Shown: in pieces, positions 25,001 to 36,779 of the stretch
Position numbering within the stretch: position 1 is the stretch's first letter
Layout: the number at the start of each line of letters is the position of its first letter
Assembly (NCBI GenBank): GCA_905250075.1
Contig: CAJNOP010000001.1
Coordinates: 8,445,615-8,509,614 of the forward strand
Length of the DNA stretch: 64,000 nt
Direction of reading: 5' to 3'
Source of the DNA: Rotaria sp. Silwood1
Taxonomy: Eukaryota > Rotifera > Eurotatoria > Philodinida > Philodinidae
The notes under the pieces: model-generated
The model's database searches: none
What the model saw: only the letters and a program-made list of their open reading frames with translations
What the model was told of the DNA's origin: nothing
Translations under genes and position numbers: made by a program

Positions 25001-25573
25001 ATACTTTCAAGAACATGCTTTTCTAATTAGTGACCGTCTTAGATTCCTTTTATGTGACTTCAATTACCTTCCGTTTCATTTGAAAAACTAATGTTTATGA
25101 TTCTATGCGCAGCGATATATGATTTTGTTTTTTTTGTCAAAATGTCTAAAGTGTTCTGTATAGAAATTTGATAAAGTAGTAATTTATTGTTATATTAAAT
25201 TAAATATTTGATTATTTTAGCCTTGTTTGTAAAGCATTATGGAACTATTGCGATAATAATTATGAAAAACTTAACAATCAATCACTTTGGTTTACTGAAG
25301 ATCAACTAAAAATGTTACTTAATCTTTTTAATGAATCTCTCCGTAAGATTTTTGTTTTAAGATTAGAATATTAAAAAGAAAATTGTTCTATTTTTTTGTT
25401 TTTTTTTTATTAAAGATGAAAGCAATCTTGAGTCAACTGATGATGAATCATTAGATGAATTAAATAAACAATTATGGAATGAAGAATATTTTCCAGTAGC
25501 ATCACGTTTATATCAACGTATAATTGAAGGAAATCAATATTTTAAAACAATACAAATAAATGATCATTCATAA
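19019..25573 (+). CDS. ARMC2: Armadillo repeat-containing protein 2 (ARMC2)
   Basis: ARMC2 is needed for assembly of motile cilia and flagella, especially the central-pair/radial-spoke machinery. I read twenty exons: 19019-19290, 19364-19412, 19470-19500, 19551-19611, 19814-19974, 20052-20147, 20207-20385, 20447-20552, 20614-20783, 20854-20904, 20966-21117, 21176-21275, 22707-22847, 22901-23108, 23181-23300, 23646-23762, 23829-23961, 24022-24072, 25221-25342, 25416-25573. They encode 825 residues (human 867). The first 220 residues are Ser/Thr/Pro-rich and disordered. The rest is armadillo-type helices with blocks shared with vertebrate ARMC2, such as TSTLRNLAD, LFSKLT, HNDCCMKLV, LVVRICFILGNMMAK, VIRVLSNLAI, NNLSYY, VFRVLGNLSRTT-like, GVLINLTVDEDKR, SDWQLS and LVCKALWNY. 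Three introns exceed 300 bp (12, 15 and 18), two of them holding palindromic elements. Exons 4-5, in the disordered part, are the least certain. Confidence 0.93.
21618..21836. mobile_element. Palindromic element (foldback/MITE) in ARMC2 intron 12
   Basis: About 52 bp at 21618-21669, beginning GTGTCACGTATCCAAGATTT, return inverted at 21775-21836 (reverse complement begins GTGTCACATATCTAAGATTT). Both arms contain TTTTGGAGAT-x-CCACCAC and CTCCCG-x-GGGAGATG. The spacer has further GGGAGA/TCTCCC palindromes and two CCCACACTC words. The island is GC-rich compared with the intron. Terminal repeats without coding capacity suggest a nonautonomous DNA element; no target duplication could be fixed. Confidence 0.6.
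23337..23600. mobile_element. MITE-like inverted-repeat element in ARMC2 intron 15
   Basis: The left arm (about 23337-23412) contains TGTGCTTAAACTTATCTCAT and CTTATTCCTTTAGTTAGTTC. The reverse complement of the right arm (about 23505-23585) contains TGTGCTTAAATTGATTTCAT and CTTATTCCTTTAACTAGTTC, both around an A-rich stretch. Arm similarity is roughly three quarters over 75 bp, with a spacer of about 90 bp. The element fills most of an intron that in neighbouring positions would be about 60 bp, so insertion enlarged the intron. Confidence 0.65.
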
Positions 25574-26314
25574 TAGTTTTTGAAATGATTTTGAATACTT
25601 TTGTTTTATGTTTTTATTCGTTTTTTTAACGAATGAGTCTTTCAATTAATATTCGCTTCATTTTTTTTTCTTCTTTCTATCACATATAAACGCACATATA
25701 CTGTATTTTTGTGTTTTCACTTATCTCTTTTGTTTTCGAGAAATAATATCATTTGCTTTTTATCAATGTAAATATTTAATCAAATATTATCATATTCAAT
25801 AATCGAAGATAGATACTAACGCATTTTAATTCATGTAGTTATTATACCAATTATTATAAAATTATTAAAAAAATATCAGCATTTAAAACAAGACTATCGG
25901 ACTCTGTTCATTTTCGAACAGTTTGATATAATTCTATCGAACTAATATTTGCGCCAGAATCTGAGAAAGGTGAGTGTCAACTCAATCATTCGACAATGGT
26001 AACATTTAGCGATCTTTGGTTTTTAGAAATCCAAAAAGGAAAACTCAGGACGTCTTTTTGTCTAATCATTTCAAAGAGTTTTGATATAAAGGCAAAAAGT
26101 TTACTAAAATTCTGTATAATTTGATGGAGCAGATACTCGATTTTATCTATTCAGCATTGATATATGAGAAGAGAATAATCTGAATCGTTCCTTGAACTAT
26201 GAATCTGAATGTTCTCTCTGTTTGAAGCCTATGTCTTTTTCAAAATTGCATCAAAACGAAACATCATTTTCATGTATTTTTTTTGAATAAGAAAAAGTTT
26301 TCTCGTTTAGTCTA
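25574..26314. other. ARMC2 3' flank, no gene seen
   Basis: AT-rich spacer between the ARMC2 stop and the start of the decayed kinase-like gene. T-rich tracts follow the ARMC2 stop as expected for a 3' UTR; no clear polyadenylation signal was chosen. Confidence 0.4.
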
Positions 26315-26552
26315 ATGAGTCTAGCAGCAAGTTTTAATTTAATTAGTGAATTATTACCTCTATGCTTGTCATCAAAAACTACTCAAGAAGATTTGATTAA
26401 ACTTGTTTATGATCGAATGAATGATTTTGTTAATGATGAAAGTAGTGATAAATGTGCTTGTGCTATAATTAATCTTCTTAGTAAAGTTCGATCATGTTTA
26501 TATGATTCATCAAATGGTAATTATTATTGTTTTATTTTTTTTTTCAATTTAT

Positions 26553-26726
26553 TTTATTTTATTCTTTAGCTGAATGTAAATGTCAATATNNNNNNNNNNN
26601 NNNNNNNNNNNNNNNNNNNNNNNNNNNNNNNNNNNNNNNNNNNNNNNNNNNNNNNNNNNNNNNNNNNNNNNNNNNNNNNNNNNNNNNNNTTTATTTTATT
26701 CTTTAGCTGAATGTAAATGTCAATAT
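26553..26726. other. Assembly gap (100 N) with identical 37 bp flanks
   Basis: Positions 26590-26689 are N. The 37 bases ending at 26589 (TTTATTTTATTCTTTAGCTG and the 17 that follow) are repeated exactly just after the gap (26690-26726). The repeated piece contains a 3' splice site and the start of an exon. The simplest reading is that two overlapping contig ends were joined with a default-length gap, so no sequence need be missing. Confidence 0.8.
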
Positions 26727-28167
26727 TGGGGATTAATTTTAAAATTATCTTCATTTTCATCTGATAATGTTCGAGAAACATTTATTAAAACGATTCCATT
26801 GATTATTAATGATAAACGTCTTTCAGGTTATTTGGAGTTTTTTTTTTTTTTTTTTGGTTTTTTTTGTTATTTGACACAAAATGTTTTAGTTGAATATTTT
26901 ACAAATGATGCATTGTTATGTCTATCAAATGATTTATTCATTAATCTTATTGTGAATCTATTTAATCATTTATTAAGTGATATTCATTCAAGTGATGAAG
27001 ATGAAGAAGAAATTACGTTGAATCGTCGTTTATGACCATCATCTGAAGATTATAATAATGTATTTGTATCCGAAAATGAAAGCTGGGATCATTGTTGTGC
27101 TTGTTATGGACAACACCTTCTTTCTTCATTGGAAAAAATTCTAGGAAAATCTTCAATAGTAAATATTGATAAAACAATTGATATGATACGTGATCAATGT
27201 CATTGATCAATTTATATTCAAACAGAAGCATTCAATCGATTTTTTATAAGACAAAGATCAACAGTTCGATTAAATTTAATGATCGAATTTCTACATGTGA
27301 CGAAATCAATACACAGTATTAAATTAGAAGAATTACCTCAACAATGGACATCCCATCATTAAAACAAGATCATTTCCTTGATTTAGGGTGTGAGTGTGAA
27401 TGCTGTTCTCTTCTTACATCACACCCACACCCCATTTTATCTGACTGACTATGCAATTCGTTCGAGTGTTTGATCGTAGAAAAAATGAAATTGTCCGATT
27501 GGTAGTACAACCAGATAATGTTATTCAAAGTCAATATTTTACGAGAACATTTTCTGAGACTAAGGGAATAAAATACAAAGAGAATGATTTGAATGAATTT
27601 ATAAGGTCTGTAAAGTAATTATTGCAAGAATAGAGAAAGAAATATCATTCTTGTCGTTTCAGTTTACCATTGAATGCCAATGGAAATTTCCTATGACAAT
27701 AGGATGTAAACATTCTGTATGAACTTATTGATCGTGATAGTGAGAAACTAAATATTTAATTTTACGACACACTTATTCTTGGTGTTCTAGCTTCTGAATA
27801 TCCGTTATCATCATCTCGCTTAAAATTCTGGTCATGGTTCAATATAGCTGCAAGTAAGTTAAACACTTAATAATATCATTCGGAAAAATCAAAACATTAT
27901 CTCTGAATGTTAATAAACTTGCGTTTGTGTTTTGTTTTTCACTGACAGATTTATTCAGTCAACAGATTCGACTATCAATGATAAAAAAAACATCGTAATC
28001 AAGCTCTTACGGTAAATGTAAGAAGCTTCATCCTCTTATGTGTCGTCAGTTTTTCATTTGTGTATTGTCTATTGAGTGTTGAATACGCATGAGACTTTTG
28101 TATGAACTTATTAAATGTATTGTATTTCTATAAATGCTCACAGAATACATCTAGCTTTCATATGCAC

Positions 28168-31100
28168 TAGGGCTGTCAGCGTTCCGTTCCTAGAAACAGG
28201 AACGCATCTCAAAACCGCATTTTTCAGATTTATTTCAACAGGGCGAGGGTTCTAGATGTGTTCGCTTGTCTTTTTATGTTTGAATGTTCGGCGTTCCTTG
28301 TTCCTGGGAATGGGGAACGGGAACGCAACATACATTCCTTTCACTTTTAATGGAAGTTTTACAAAGTCACTGGAGGAAAGGCAATTTCATGAAAATCATG
28401 GATTTTTATAAAGTTTGACCAAAGGTACTCGAGGTTAAGGTATCTAAATCTGCAGTCAGTTTCTGAAAGATTTGAGTTTGATTTTGTCAAGGAAAGGATA
28501 TTTTCTAAAAATGACGGTATTGTATAAAGTTTGAACGAAAGTAATCGGGGTTGAGGAATCCGAATCTTCAGTCGATTTCTCAAAAATTTCGAGTACGATT
28601 TTTTTCATGAGAAAATAGATTTCCAGTAGAAAAAGCTTTCTTTTTCACAAAGATTCCTTTTATTAAAAACTGAGTTTTTTTATTAACAGTGTCTTTTTGG
28701 TAAAGAACAAACTCAAAATTTTGACAAACAGTTTATAGATTCAGATATCTCGATCACCTTTTGTGAGACTACACGATATCGTTATTTTTAGACAATTACT
28801 TTGCGCTCTGTTATGAATTGTTATCAGCAAGACAGCAGCGTGATGGTATGACAACAGAACAGAGAAAAAGACAATCCCCGTTCGCACGGAATAGAACCAT
28901 GCATCGCCTGCTTACCAGGCAGTCGTATATCACTGTACTAGAAAGGGTGTCTTCTCTCTGTCTTACGATTGAATGGGAACAATCCGATTGTAACACGCTC
29001 GATGAACTCGAAAAGTGTACGTTACTCGTTATCGGGCAACGCAACTGACTAGTAACTGTAACTTGCCTTGCGTGTTGAAGACAGGAAAAGTGCTCACACT
29101 TATATTAGCGCTTATGAATGTGAGTTGCACATTCGTAGTTGATAGAAACGACAGCGTCAAAAAGGAAAAGCAAACACGTTTAAAGACTTCGCTACATTGA
29201 AACAATTCTATGAAACTCAGTATGAGACGTGTCCCCGCTGCTTGGGAACGAAACGCTTAAGTACAGTAACACGGGAATAACTAATTTTCATTTAAAAAGA
29301 TAAGCAAGCATTTATAAAAAATATCTGCATATTGAAAGAGTCCTAGAAAATGCAGCATGCGATGCATTCTCTGTTCATGGAAATTGGACTGATAACAGAG
29401 GCTCATGTTTATCATGATCGTGGATTTCGGATTTGAAGGTGTCGAAAATGCCTAATTCGAGTGAACTTTATTTTTTGTTCTATTTATATATGATTTGTTA
29501 GACCTTGAAAAGCTGTTCATAAATACATAATTATTCAATTTTGATTGAATAACTGTTTAGCTTCAACAGCATTCAGTCTCACCGTAGGAATGCCGCTCAC
29601 TCATTTCGTTTCCAGGAATAGGAACATGGAATACGGCTTGAGTTTTTACTCCTTGAAGCGAGAAATGCCATATGTATTATAGCCTCTGAGAATTGAGGAA
29701 TCTAGTTAGATTCGTCGGTTACCAAATCAAAAAATATAAGAAAATATTCTTTTTGTAAGGTATAACTTCCGGTACTAACAGATGTTTTTTTAATCAGAGC
29801 CGATATGCAAAATGATTTTGTCAACGTTGGACGAAAGTAAAAATGTGGAAAGTATGAAGTCCAGTAAACGAAAAATGAAAACATTGAAAGCTGAGCTGCA
29901 GAATTCTGAATATTTGCTTTTTGAGAAAATTAAAACCTACATAAGTCAGCTCAAATAGAACGCTTATTATATTGATCAAGAAAAACTTGAAATACGAGCA
30001 ATAGTCTTGAAACATCATTTTATTGACCTTCAATAATCTTCTCGTTGCACAATCATAAATTTTTTCCTGCCACGATTAAGGGCAAACTATTGAGGAGATT
30101 AGATACTGTAATGAGATAGTTATATTATCAATTGTACGTGTTCATTCGATTTTTTAATACTGTTTTTTGTGAAGTTTTCCTGCCTCGATACAAGTGTTAG
30201 TATGGCTTTAGAAAAAGATACAGCAGCACCTACATTCCTTAGCTACACCACCACTCATCCTTAGCTGCCTATATCTCCCTTCATCTACACTGATCTACGC
30301 AATCACCCACTTTCTCGTTCACATCCAAACTTTTATCAGTACACTCGCATACAATCGTATTCATACTTGTCTACATTCGTACACGCTCATATCTTGTACC
30401 TTTAATGTTTTTTAGTCTCTACATTTAAGCTTCGACAATTTTACTTTCGACTCTAAACTGTCGACATCTTCACCATCGACCACTTTATTTTGACGTTTTC
30501 GCTACGAAGCTTTTACAATCCAAATCTTTAATTTCGATCAAAGTTGCTTTTATCATGAAAAACATCTCTCTTTGAACCAGGCACTAAGTTTGTCTGATAA
30601 TTAAACTTTGTCTATACTTAATATCACGATTAAATTGAATGAAGAGATTTACATCTGTAGAGTCTCTTTATGATCAGTTAAGCTAAATATTAGTTTTATG
30701 GAAACTACTCTTCAATAACTTAAATTTTTTCTTCGTTAAGTTGAAGCACTATTAGAATAAGAACATAAAAGATGTTTTTAACGAGTCTCTTTCATTTCCA
30801 AACCAAAAGATAAGTCGAAATTTTTTATTAGTATTCAACAATTTGATAAGGAACAAATCACCAACCAGTATCATAACAGCATCACACAAAACATTGTAAC
30901 GAATAGTTAACAGTAAAAAGCGCTATAGCAAAACAATACTAAAGGAAATTATAACGGCAATGTTATAACAAAAATTTCATAATGGCAATCTCCACGACAA
31001 TTTCATAAACGACCTTTTTTCCGCAAAAACTTCTTTTTCTTTTAAAACTTAATTTTTTTACTAAAAAAAAATATTTTTAGTAAGAAAAATTAAATTCAGA

Positions 31101-31474
31101 TTTTTGAGAAACTCAAACTTAAAAAAATTATTATTTTTCAAACATACCCTTTCCTTGACAAGAGAAATCGAACTCGAAATTTTTGAGAAATCGACTGAAG
31201 ATTCGGATTCCTCGATCCCGATTTCCTTTGTTCAAACTTTATAAAATATCCTTTCCTTAACAAAAAAAATCAAACTCAAAATTTTCAGAAACTGATTGCA
31301 GATTTAGATTCCTTAATCTCGATTATCTTTGGTCAAACTTTATAATAATTCATGATTTTTATGAAATTGCCTTTCCTCCAGTGACTTTGTAAAACTTCCA
31401 TTAAAAGTGAAAGGAATGTATGTTGCGTTCCGGTTTCCCGTTCCTAAAAACAGAACGCCAAACTGACACCCTTA
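28168..31474. mobile_element. hAT-like DNA transposon, decayed, with long composite inverted ends
   Basis: The element starts TAGGGCTGTCAGCGTTC and ends with the reverse complement of TAAGGGTGTCAG, hAT-like termini. It is flanked by the 8 bp duplication ATATGCAC (28160-28167) / ATCTGCAC (31475-31482), differing at one base. The inverted ends extend more than 300 bp inward (28168-28605 and about 31145-31474), although the left tip holds about 110 bp absent from the right. Each end contains two roughly 110 bp units in tandem with shared words such as TTATAAAGTTTGA. Around 29365-29410 a frame reads FSVHGNWTDNRGSCLS, resembling the D-x-WTD region of hAT transposases, but frames are broken and no complete transposase is visible. 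It is 3,307 bp long and inserted in the ATR-like pseudogene. Confidence 0.7.
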
Positions 31475-31905
31475 ATCTGCACTATTAGTCTCATTTAAGT
31501 AGGAGATTGATGAATCTATTTGCAAACTCTATGCTTTATCTGCTACATAAAACCATGCAAAATAATATTGATCTGATTTGTTTAATGTTTAGGCATTTTT
31601 ATTCATTTGGGTTGGTTGAATTATATGTTCTATGTGAACAAATATATATGAACACTATAAAATACCTCTTCAATTATGCATCTGATCATATCGCAACTCA
31701 ATCATTTCATTTAGGGAAGCGAATAACTATCGTAATGAAGGTTTCGTTATTATACATCAGAGTAATCAATACATTAACTCCATTATTGATCAAAATAATG
31801 AAATAAAATGAAAGAATGGATCCAAAAGATTGATGTCGATCGTCTCACATCTAATCCATTAGCTTATTTGGAATCTATTACTCGACTAACAAGTTCATGA
31901 AATAT

Positions 31906-33362
31906 TGGAGAAAACTGTATTCTTGTTTTTTTTTATCATTCATGTTAATGTAATTAAAAGGAGTAAAATAGACAAAAAAAAGGAAAGCAGCAAAAAATAA
32001 ATTTTATTGTCGGTAAAATGAATACTATCAATCGAACTCAAACGGACATGAAACTCGTAAGAATCTAATCATCAGAAGTGTTCTGTTGTTATTTCACCAC
32101 ATACTGTGATCATTCTAATTGAGTATAATCATTCGTGTGTCGTCTTTGAACTTCTTTTTTTCTATCAAAAATACAGTCAATCACCCATACCCACAACCCG
32201 TACATAATATACGATTGAACCTCGGGACGACATTTCTAAAGAGAACTCTATACAAAGAATCTCTATAAATTAAACTAGTGAGACCGAAGCTAGAACATTA
32301 GAGAATTGTTCATTACTTTTTTCTAAGATTTCCTCATAGACTTTAGCATCCTCTGAATATATTGCATTCATACCGATCTGACTTTATTCAACGAAAATAT
32401 TGTCCAATGTCCGAAATCAAAGTGCATAACACCAACTAGCAATGCCATCTTGAGAAGTTCTATAGAATACCATCTGGTAGCTCTTGAAAAGTTTCAGGTA
32501 GTATGCTAAGGTAGCGGTCTAGAACTGACACTGGGTGTATGCATTAGAACTAAAAATATTGCTAAATTAATGCTGACACCTAAGCATTAATTAACCCTAA
32601 TACTATTAATGCTAAAGCATTTGTGTTAACTGTTAATACAACTGCGAAAGTATTAGTATTATTTTTAATTTAATGCTAACAAGACACCCCATCAAGATGT
32701 TTAAATAGACTTAATATCTTAATTATCTTTTTTCCATTTAAAACTTGTGAAAAGATGTTGTGGACACTTTTATGTGAGGTGCTGAAATAATTTTAGATGC
32801 AAAATAAAAGAAAACATGTGTTCGAAAAGTGTTGTTGAATTGTTACGTTATTTGATCGTTAGCATGCAACTTATCATATAGCATATTCTATTTTGATTCT
32901 TTAATAAAAGAATATGCTAAATATTATTTTTATAAGCACTTGTGTGTTGTGTATTTACTAACAAATATAATCTTATCTCATGTCTTTATTATCTATAAAA
33001 TAAAGAGACTTGACGAATACTATTCTTCTTATTATTTAGTTCGTAATCAGGTCAATTTATCATTAAAATTGTTTCAAAAACGAATATAGAAGTAGATGAC
33101 TACAATTAAAAAATTCTTCTATTTTACTTCTATGAAATATCTTTGGATTTAAAGTGATAATACTATTTGACAATAAAGATTGCACTATATATACATATCA
33201 ATGTAAGGTAAATAAAGTGTATAGAAACCAAAAAAAAATCATTGAATGTGTTCTGGATAACTTTCTTATTATTATCTGAGCATCAAGCACATTAGAAAAT
33301 GTGATTACGAAGATGATAGCATAGCTATAATTACAATTGTTATTAATACATGAACCAGTTTA
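31906..33362. other. No gene seen; possible short inverted element
   Basis: AT-rich sequence. At about 32532-32690 GGGTGTATGCATTAG on the plus strand faces the reverse complement GGGTGTCTTGTTAGC, with AATGCTAA/TTAATGCT words repeated between them. This could be a small hAT-type MITE, but the evidence is weak and no target duplication is clear. No coding frame is supported. Confidence 0.3.
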
Positions 33363-33759
33363 ATGATATCAATACTATCGAACCAACTCTCTCGTAATGC
33401 TCTTACTACTATTATAATTGTTGCAATAGTAAGAATTATTATTTTATTATTAATTGCATGTATTATTTACAAGTATTGGAAATACTTGGTTGACATGTTA
33501 TATAAAGAACCAAGACAAGCTAATGCTTGTTCTGTTCAAGTAAGTTAGCATATATTGACTTATACATATTAATCTATTCAAATGGTTCATTATTTCAATT
33601 AATTGTGCTTTTTCTTTGAATTGAAAGATCTTATTTACTTATTTTTAAGTATATGTCAGACACTGTACGATCAATTATGAACGTAAGTAAAGCATTTTCT
33701 TTCTAGTTTTATAGATTTTTTTTTTGTTGAATTTTGATAAAAATTAGTTCGCTTCATAA
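33363..33759 (+). CDS. Possible small spliced single-pass membrane protein
   Basis: The first exon, 33363-33539, encodes a short N-terminus, a strongly hydrophobic segment (residues about 14-38, TTIIIVAIVRIIILLLIACI and following) and a basic/Tyr-rich stretch. It ends at a good donor (CAA|GTAAGT). A 33 bp exon 33650-33682, bounded by TTTTTAAG and AAC|GTAAGT, and a final FAS-stop at 33748-33759 keep the frame with introns of 110 and 65 bp, giving 73 residues. I do not recognise the protein. The model rests on consistent splice sites and frame only; a chance open frame in AT-rich DNA is possible. Confidence 0.3.
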
Positions 33760-36700
33760 GATCAATATTTAACGACGAATACATCTTTATCCACTAGAAA
33801 TTAACAATTTGATCAAGTAAGTAAAATTTTTATATTTTCTATTCATTTTATAAAATTTAACAACCAATGAATGACTAGTGTGATTATGAGAACTCAAATT
33901 AGTCCGTAATTAAATGTCATATGTAAATCAACATTTTCTTTTTTATTTCTGAATTTGAAGTATTTCCTAATTAATTCGTTAAGAACAATACTTTTATGTA
34001 ATATTTTTATTCAAATTAGCCTCGTGCATATGTATAATTCTGCAACTGGATCTAAATCGGATTCGAATAGCTGTACCTGATACTAGACCGAAGTTAATCG
34101 ACACTCGATGGATACTTTCACAGTCACAGGATAGTTTTCAAATTTTTATTTTATATGTAAAAGCATGCCATTTAGTTTCTTCAATAGAAGGCACAAAACA
34201 AAAGAGATCATGTCAATTCAAAAAAAAAGAAAGGAAAGTGAATCAAGTTGTGCAAGATTCACTCGGCGTCCATCTCCTTCGGAAATCTGATCAAGATCAC
34301 TAACTATACGTTTGTTTGTTGCTAATGACGCAAGAATGGAATGCAGTGTTGGTCCCAAATGTCATAATTGTGGACACATATATGAATGATTTTTCTATTA
34401 CAATAATACATGTTTACCTTTTTCATAGTTCATTTTTCTCTTCACGCATTCAAGGAGTTTGTCATACGGCTTATCATCATCGGTAGATACATTTTCAATA
34501 AAAAATGGAGTTTTTAAATAAAAATATATCGTTCTTTGATTCTGTGACAATGTTCTCAAGTGCAATAAGTTGGTTAATTAGGATCGAACCAGTTTTGACC
34601 TGGCTATGAGATCATATCCAGCACTCAACCTCGTTGCCGGAAACTGATTCAAATAATTAAATTTAATGATAAATATACCAATGTTAATTGAGAATATCGG
34701 AAACATGAGAATTAAACGATAAGAAGAACACTTGAATCAGTTTTCTTAATGATTCAGTGAAATATTACAAGCTTTTTAAAACTTTTAAAATTGAAATATT
34801 CAATGAATTCAATAGAATGTCATTCAGACATGATCAATCAATTATTAATATCATAGTCATACATAATCTTATGACAATAATTAAAAAATTAATTTCCTGC
34901 ATACGTTTTATACAGTTAACAGCTCGAAAATATGTATCTTCTTAATGAAAACAAAACAAAATGGATGTCAATCTAATAAAAACATACGCTTCAACCAGTA
35001 CAATATTATTAATAAAATTAAATGAGATAATAAATATATATTTTTTTAAAATTTTGTTGCTCTACATGAAAATTTATTGTCGAAGATTTCAGACATAAAA
35101 CCAAAGACCTTTCATACAATTTCAATAAGGTGATTGTATCATATATGTGATACTTTAAAGATGGCTTTCTCCACATACATTTTCACGTTTCAAATCATTA
35201 GAACATAGTCATTTTACTTACGATGATGACAAAATATTCCCTATAAATTTGTATACTGAAGAAATTAGCGATTCATAAAATTGTAGCAAAATATAGTTAA
35301 TACTGTTTAAAGACACTCTAAAAAATGTTAGAGTGTCCATCACCACATATGTCTGATGCAGAATTTGTACTAAAATGACATCCTGTTGGGTACTTCTGCG
35401 AATACTATTATAGATGAGCGTGTCGAGCAAACTTTGCTAGATCATAATGTACTCGAATTCTGCTTTAACGTTATATGATAATAAACATTCTAACCTTTTT
35501 TACAGTGTCTATATGTAGTACCAGCTATAATTTGTTGCAAATTTGTGAATTTCTGATCCATTCAATATAACAATTTATAGTGAATATTTTGTCATCATAT
35601 TAACGAAAATGGCTATCGCTCAGATGAAAATTCTTATTATAATTACAAACTGTTTTCATGAGCTGATTTTTATCTTTTTCTTTCCTGTCTATCTGCTTAC
35701 GTTAAAATAACTTTTCTATGCCTCATTATAAAAAATCATGGAGAAAATGGATAAATTATTCATAAGCTTTTTATTTTCATATTAACTATAGACAGAATAT
35801 AAAACCATAATGTATTTATCTTGATTATTTAGATTGATAAATTACTCGTTTCATTGTAAGATTGTCAATGACTGATCATCATTCGATCGTTCATTCGCTT
35901 GAGTATCAAATCTAAATCATTTTTTAATTTTGATTACAATAATAACTGATAAAATATTTTCATTCATTGATTATCCTTGAAATGTTATTATTAATAATGT
36001 TGGTCAACATTGTTTTCTATGTCTATTATAAACATTATAATTTTATGTTACACGGAAAATCATATTTAATGGAAAAAGACTCATATAAATCATAAATGGT
36101 CATTCATTAACAATAAAAAATTATTAAATTGATCAAATATTTTTACACTATTTAATTATAACTAGATTGAAATATAAAAGAATAAAAGACATTCGAAACG
36201 AAAATCGATTTGAATATCAGAAAATAAAAAATAATTCGACTTTGTTTTTATATTTATTTTTGATTGAAATTCTTCAATAATTATATTAGATATGTAGTTG
36301 AATATCTTGAACAAATAATGATATAGATCATTAGCAATATTTGATTTTATTCTTTATTAACCATATAAATATTATTGAATAATTATTTGATAATAAATAT
36401 GTAAAATAATATACTTGTTTATAATTTAAGTATCCTGTTTTGAATAAGTTTGATTATTAACTATAACAGAATTTTATCTTTTCTTTTCAAGAGTATTTAT
36501 ATATGCATGATTTTGTTTCTGTTTACTGCATTCACTTGAGAAAATATATTCATTATATTTTATCATTGATGGAAAAAAAGAATGTCATAAGCTCTTTTCT
36601 TTTCTTAATGAGCATCAAGTCAATTGTCGACTGGTCTGGAATTTTTCTTATAGTTAAAGCAACAATGAACATGTTCATTGACTTTTTTTTTTATAATATT

Positions 36701-36779
36701 GTTCATGACATAACAAACAGCAATAAAGAATCATATGTATGTGCATCAAAATTCGATTTCTCTTTTCCATTCATTTCGC
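33760..36779. other. No gene seen
   Basis: About 3 kb of AT-rich sequence with only short open frames lacking recognisable motifs. A B-box-like word (GGTTCGATCC on the minus strand at 34590-34581) occurs, but no tRNA fold could be built around it. Confidence 0.45.

Larger units (their letters stand above)
26315..31905 (+). pseudogene. Decayed ATR-like (PIKK family) gene, N-terminal HEAT region, split by a transposon
   Basis: Scattered plus-strand exons encode helical HEAT-like protein: 26315-26517, a segment from about 26706, 26890-27360, about 27452-27616, about 27755-27855 and, after the transposon, about 31510-31900. The order of motifs parallels vertebrate ATR before the FAT domain: an exon with ALQSSHEVIRAS-like LSSFSSDNVRET; EAFNRFFIRQRSTVRLNLMI beside ATR's KPFLFLLKKKIPSPVKLAFI; NEIVRLVV beside DKDVRVAF; FYDTLIL beside KDTLIL; and CEQIYMNTIKYLFNYA beside SQYKKPICQFLVESL. 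The identification rests on remembered sequence and moderate similarity. The copy is broken: two in-frame TGA codons (27032 and 27204) interrupt an otherwise open 460 bp exon, later parts need frame changes, and a 3.3 kb hAT-like element sits inside. No kinase domain is in the window. In a degenerate tetraploid genome an intact copy probably exists elsewhere (inference). Confidence 0.45.

Noticed and set aside
32532-32690. Possible small hAT-type MITE with GGGTGT ends
   Set aside because: End similarity is short and no target duplication was found; mentioned only as a possibility in the spacer entry.
34571-34650. tRNA-like sequence on the minus strand (GGTTCGATCC B box, CAT anticodon-like triplet)
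   Set aside because: The T-stem, anticodon stem and acceptor stem do not pair properly around the B-box word, so neither a tRNA nor a SINE head can be supported.
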